From: Aphodosoma sp045614825
Lineage (GTDB): Bacteria > Bacteroidota > Bacteroidia > Bacteroidales > Paludibacteraceae
Direction of reading: 5' to 3'
Assembly: GCA_045614825.1 (NCBI GenBank)
Contig: JAZLDO010000150.1
Coordinates: 1-38,723, forward strand
Length of the DNA stretch: 38,723 nucleotides
Numbering within the stretch: the stretch's first letter is position 1; every line of letters begins with the position of its first letter. A model generated the notes under the pieces. It worked only from the letters and a program-made list of their open reading frames with translations. It was not told the origin of the DNA and did no database searches. Positions 37,757 to 38,723 of the stretch are shown one piece after another. The translations under genes and the position numbers were made by a program.

Positions 37757-38722
37757 TTATTTGTTAGCAGCTTCGAATTCTTGCATGCAAGCTACGAGAG
37801 CTTTAACTGATTCAACTGGACATGCGTTGTAGATAGAAGCGCGGAAACCACCTACTGAGCGGTGACCTTTGATACCTACCATACCGCGTTCTTTAGCGAA
37901 TTCCATGAATGCTTTTTCTTTGTCTTCGTGACCTGGAGCCATTACGAAGCAAACGTTCATGATAGAACGGTCTTCTTTAGCAGCAGTACCTACGAACATA
38001 GAGTTGCGGTCGATTTCGTTGTAAAGGAGGTCAGCTTTTTCAACGTTGATTTTGTTCATTGCTTCAAGACCACCGAGGTTTTTCACCCATTTCAAAGTTT
38101 CGTACATAACGAAGATAGGGAATACAGGTGGAGTGTTGAACATAGAGATGTTGCGTTCTTCGTCAGCTGCGTGAGTTTTGTAGTTAACCATTGTTTGGAG
38201 TGGACGATAGTTATTTTCAAGAAGATCACGACGGATGATAACGAAAGTAACACCAGCAGGGCCTACGTTCTTTTGAGCACCACCATAGATCATAGCGTAT
38301 TTGCTAACGTCAACTGGACGGCTCATGATGTCTGATGACATATCTGCTACCAAGTCGATAGGGCAGTCCATATCGTAACGGATTTCAGTACCGTAGATAG
38401 TGTTGTTAGTTGTGATATGGAAATAGTCAGCATCTGTAGGGATTACATAATCTTTAGGGATGTAAGAGTAAGTTTTGTCTTCTGATGAAGCAACAACTTC
38501 TACTTCGCCATAGAATTTAGCTTCTTTAGCAGCTTTTTTAGCCCAAACACCTGTTTGAAGGTAAGCAGCTTTTTTGTTCAAGAGGTTAGCAGGAACGTGG
38601 AAGAATTGAGTTGAAGCACCACCACCGAGGAACAATACTTCGTAGTTTTCAGGGATGTTCAACAATTCGCGCCAAAGTTGACGAGTTTCAGCCATTACGC
38701 GTTCCCAACCTGGAGTACGGTG
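37757..38722 (-). CDS. serC: Phosphoserine aminotransferase, N-terminus outside the window
   Basis: SerC converts 3-phosphohydroxypyruvate and glutamate to phosphoserine in serine synthesis, and also makes 4-phosphohydroxy-threonine, the substrate of PdxA (encoded at 13403-14563). About 321 residues are visible; the frame is open to the window edge, where HRTPGWERVMAETRQLW is recognisable as SerC before the internal Met at 38695. Roughly 35-40 N-terminal residues are missing compared with the usual length of about 360. The PLP lysine is in YGGAQKNVGPAGVTF, and FLGGGASTQF, FNTPPVFPIF and GHRSVGGFRASIYNA are typical. A clear terminator follows. Confidence 0.96.
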   Translation of the reverse strand, partial: HRTPGWERVMAETRQLWRELLNIPENYEVLFLGGGASTQFFHVPANLLNKKAAYLQTGVWAKKAAKEAKFYGEVEVVASSEDKTYSYIPKDYVIPTDADYFHITTNNTIYGTEIRYDMDCPIDLVADMSSDIMSRPVDVSKYAMIYGGAQKNVGPAGVTFVIIRRDLLENNYRPLQTMVNYKTHAADEERNISMFNTPPVFPIFVMYETLKWVKNLGGLEAMNKINVEKADLLYNEIDRNSMFVGTAAKEDRSIMNVCFVMAPGHEDKEKAFMEFAKERGMVGIKGHRSVGGFRASIYNACPVESVKALVACMQEFEAANK

Positions 38723-38723
38723 A

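Overview
The window reads as chromosomal DNA of a member of the order Bacteroidales (phylum Bacteroidota). The support is direct: several promoters have the Bacteroidota form (TTG, then 18-21 bases, then TAnnTTTG, usually TAACTTTG), Shine-Dalgarno sequences are absent, and the gene families are typical of the phylum (DUF4837 lipoprotein, EFR1-type flavodoxin/ferredoxin, OmpA protein with thrombospondin type 3 repeats, BspA-like leucine-rich protein with a C-terminal domain resembling type IX sorting signals). I cannot name the genus. Most of the window is core metabolism. There is no integrase, transposase, phage gene or CRISPR array.

Layout. 1-6641 (+): a purine and one-carbon block, purM (partial), purN, an EFR1-type iron-sulfur protein, purH, purD and folD. 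FolD makes the 10-formyl-tetrahydrofolate that PurN and PurH consume. The segments in front of purH and purD are two copies of one element of about 220 bp. 6711-8751 (-): groES-groEL. 8942-14563 (-): a compact operon in which pdxA is followed by a deacetylase-like protein, a UDP-GlcNAc 2-epimerase and two glycosyltransferases, with start and stop codons touching or overlapping. 14730-20139 (-): DUF4837 lipoprotein, bifunctional RelA/SpoT, M23 peptidase and a secreted endonuclease/exonuclease/phosphatase-fold protein. 20232-26609 (-): a three-gene unit with its own promoter and terminator, made of an unknown lipoprotein, an OmpA/TSP3 outer-membrane protein and a type I pullulanase lipoprotein. 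26674-33723 (-): RecD/Pif1-like helicase, pheT, a PLP aminotransferase and glnS. 34051-34225 (-): tRNA-Gly(GCC) and tRNA-Leu(GAG) with promoter and terminator. 34226-35350: a gene-poor stretch rich in small repeats. 35351-36871 (-): the BspA-like surface protein. 37125-37654 (-): a structured RNA resembling 6S RNA, with its own promoter and terminator, directly in front of a 69-residue helix-turn-helix protein. 37757-38722 (-): serC (partial).

The signals most worth following are between the genes. They are (1) the duplicated purH/purD upstream element, whose paired arms differ only by changes that keep G-U pairing; (2) the 6S-like RNA whose terminator U-run ends at the start codon of the helix-turn-helix gene; (3) families of short degenerate micro-repeats next to start or stop codons (folD, groEL, groES, relA, pheT, pdxA, glnS, aminotransferase), one of which has become the N-terminus of PurN; (4) the pullulanase in an operon with an OmpA/TSP3 protein; and (5) minisatellites and a 22-bp palindrome built from the promoter -7 box sequence.
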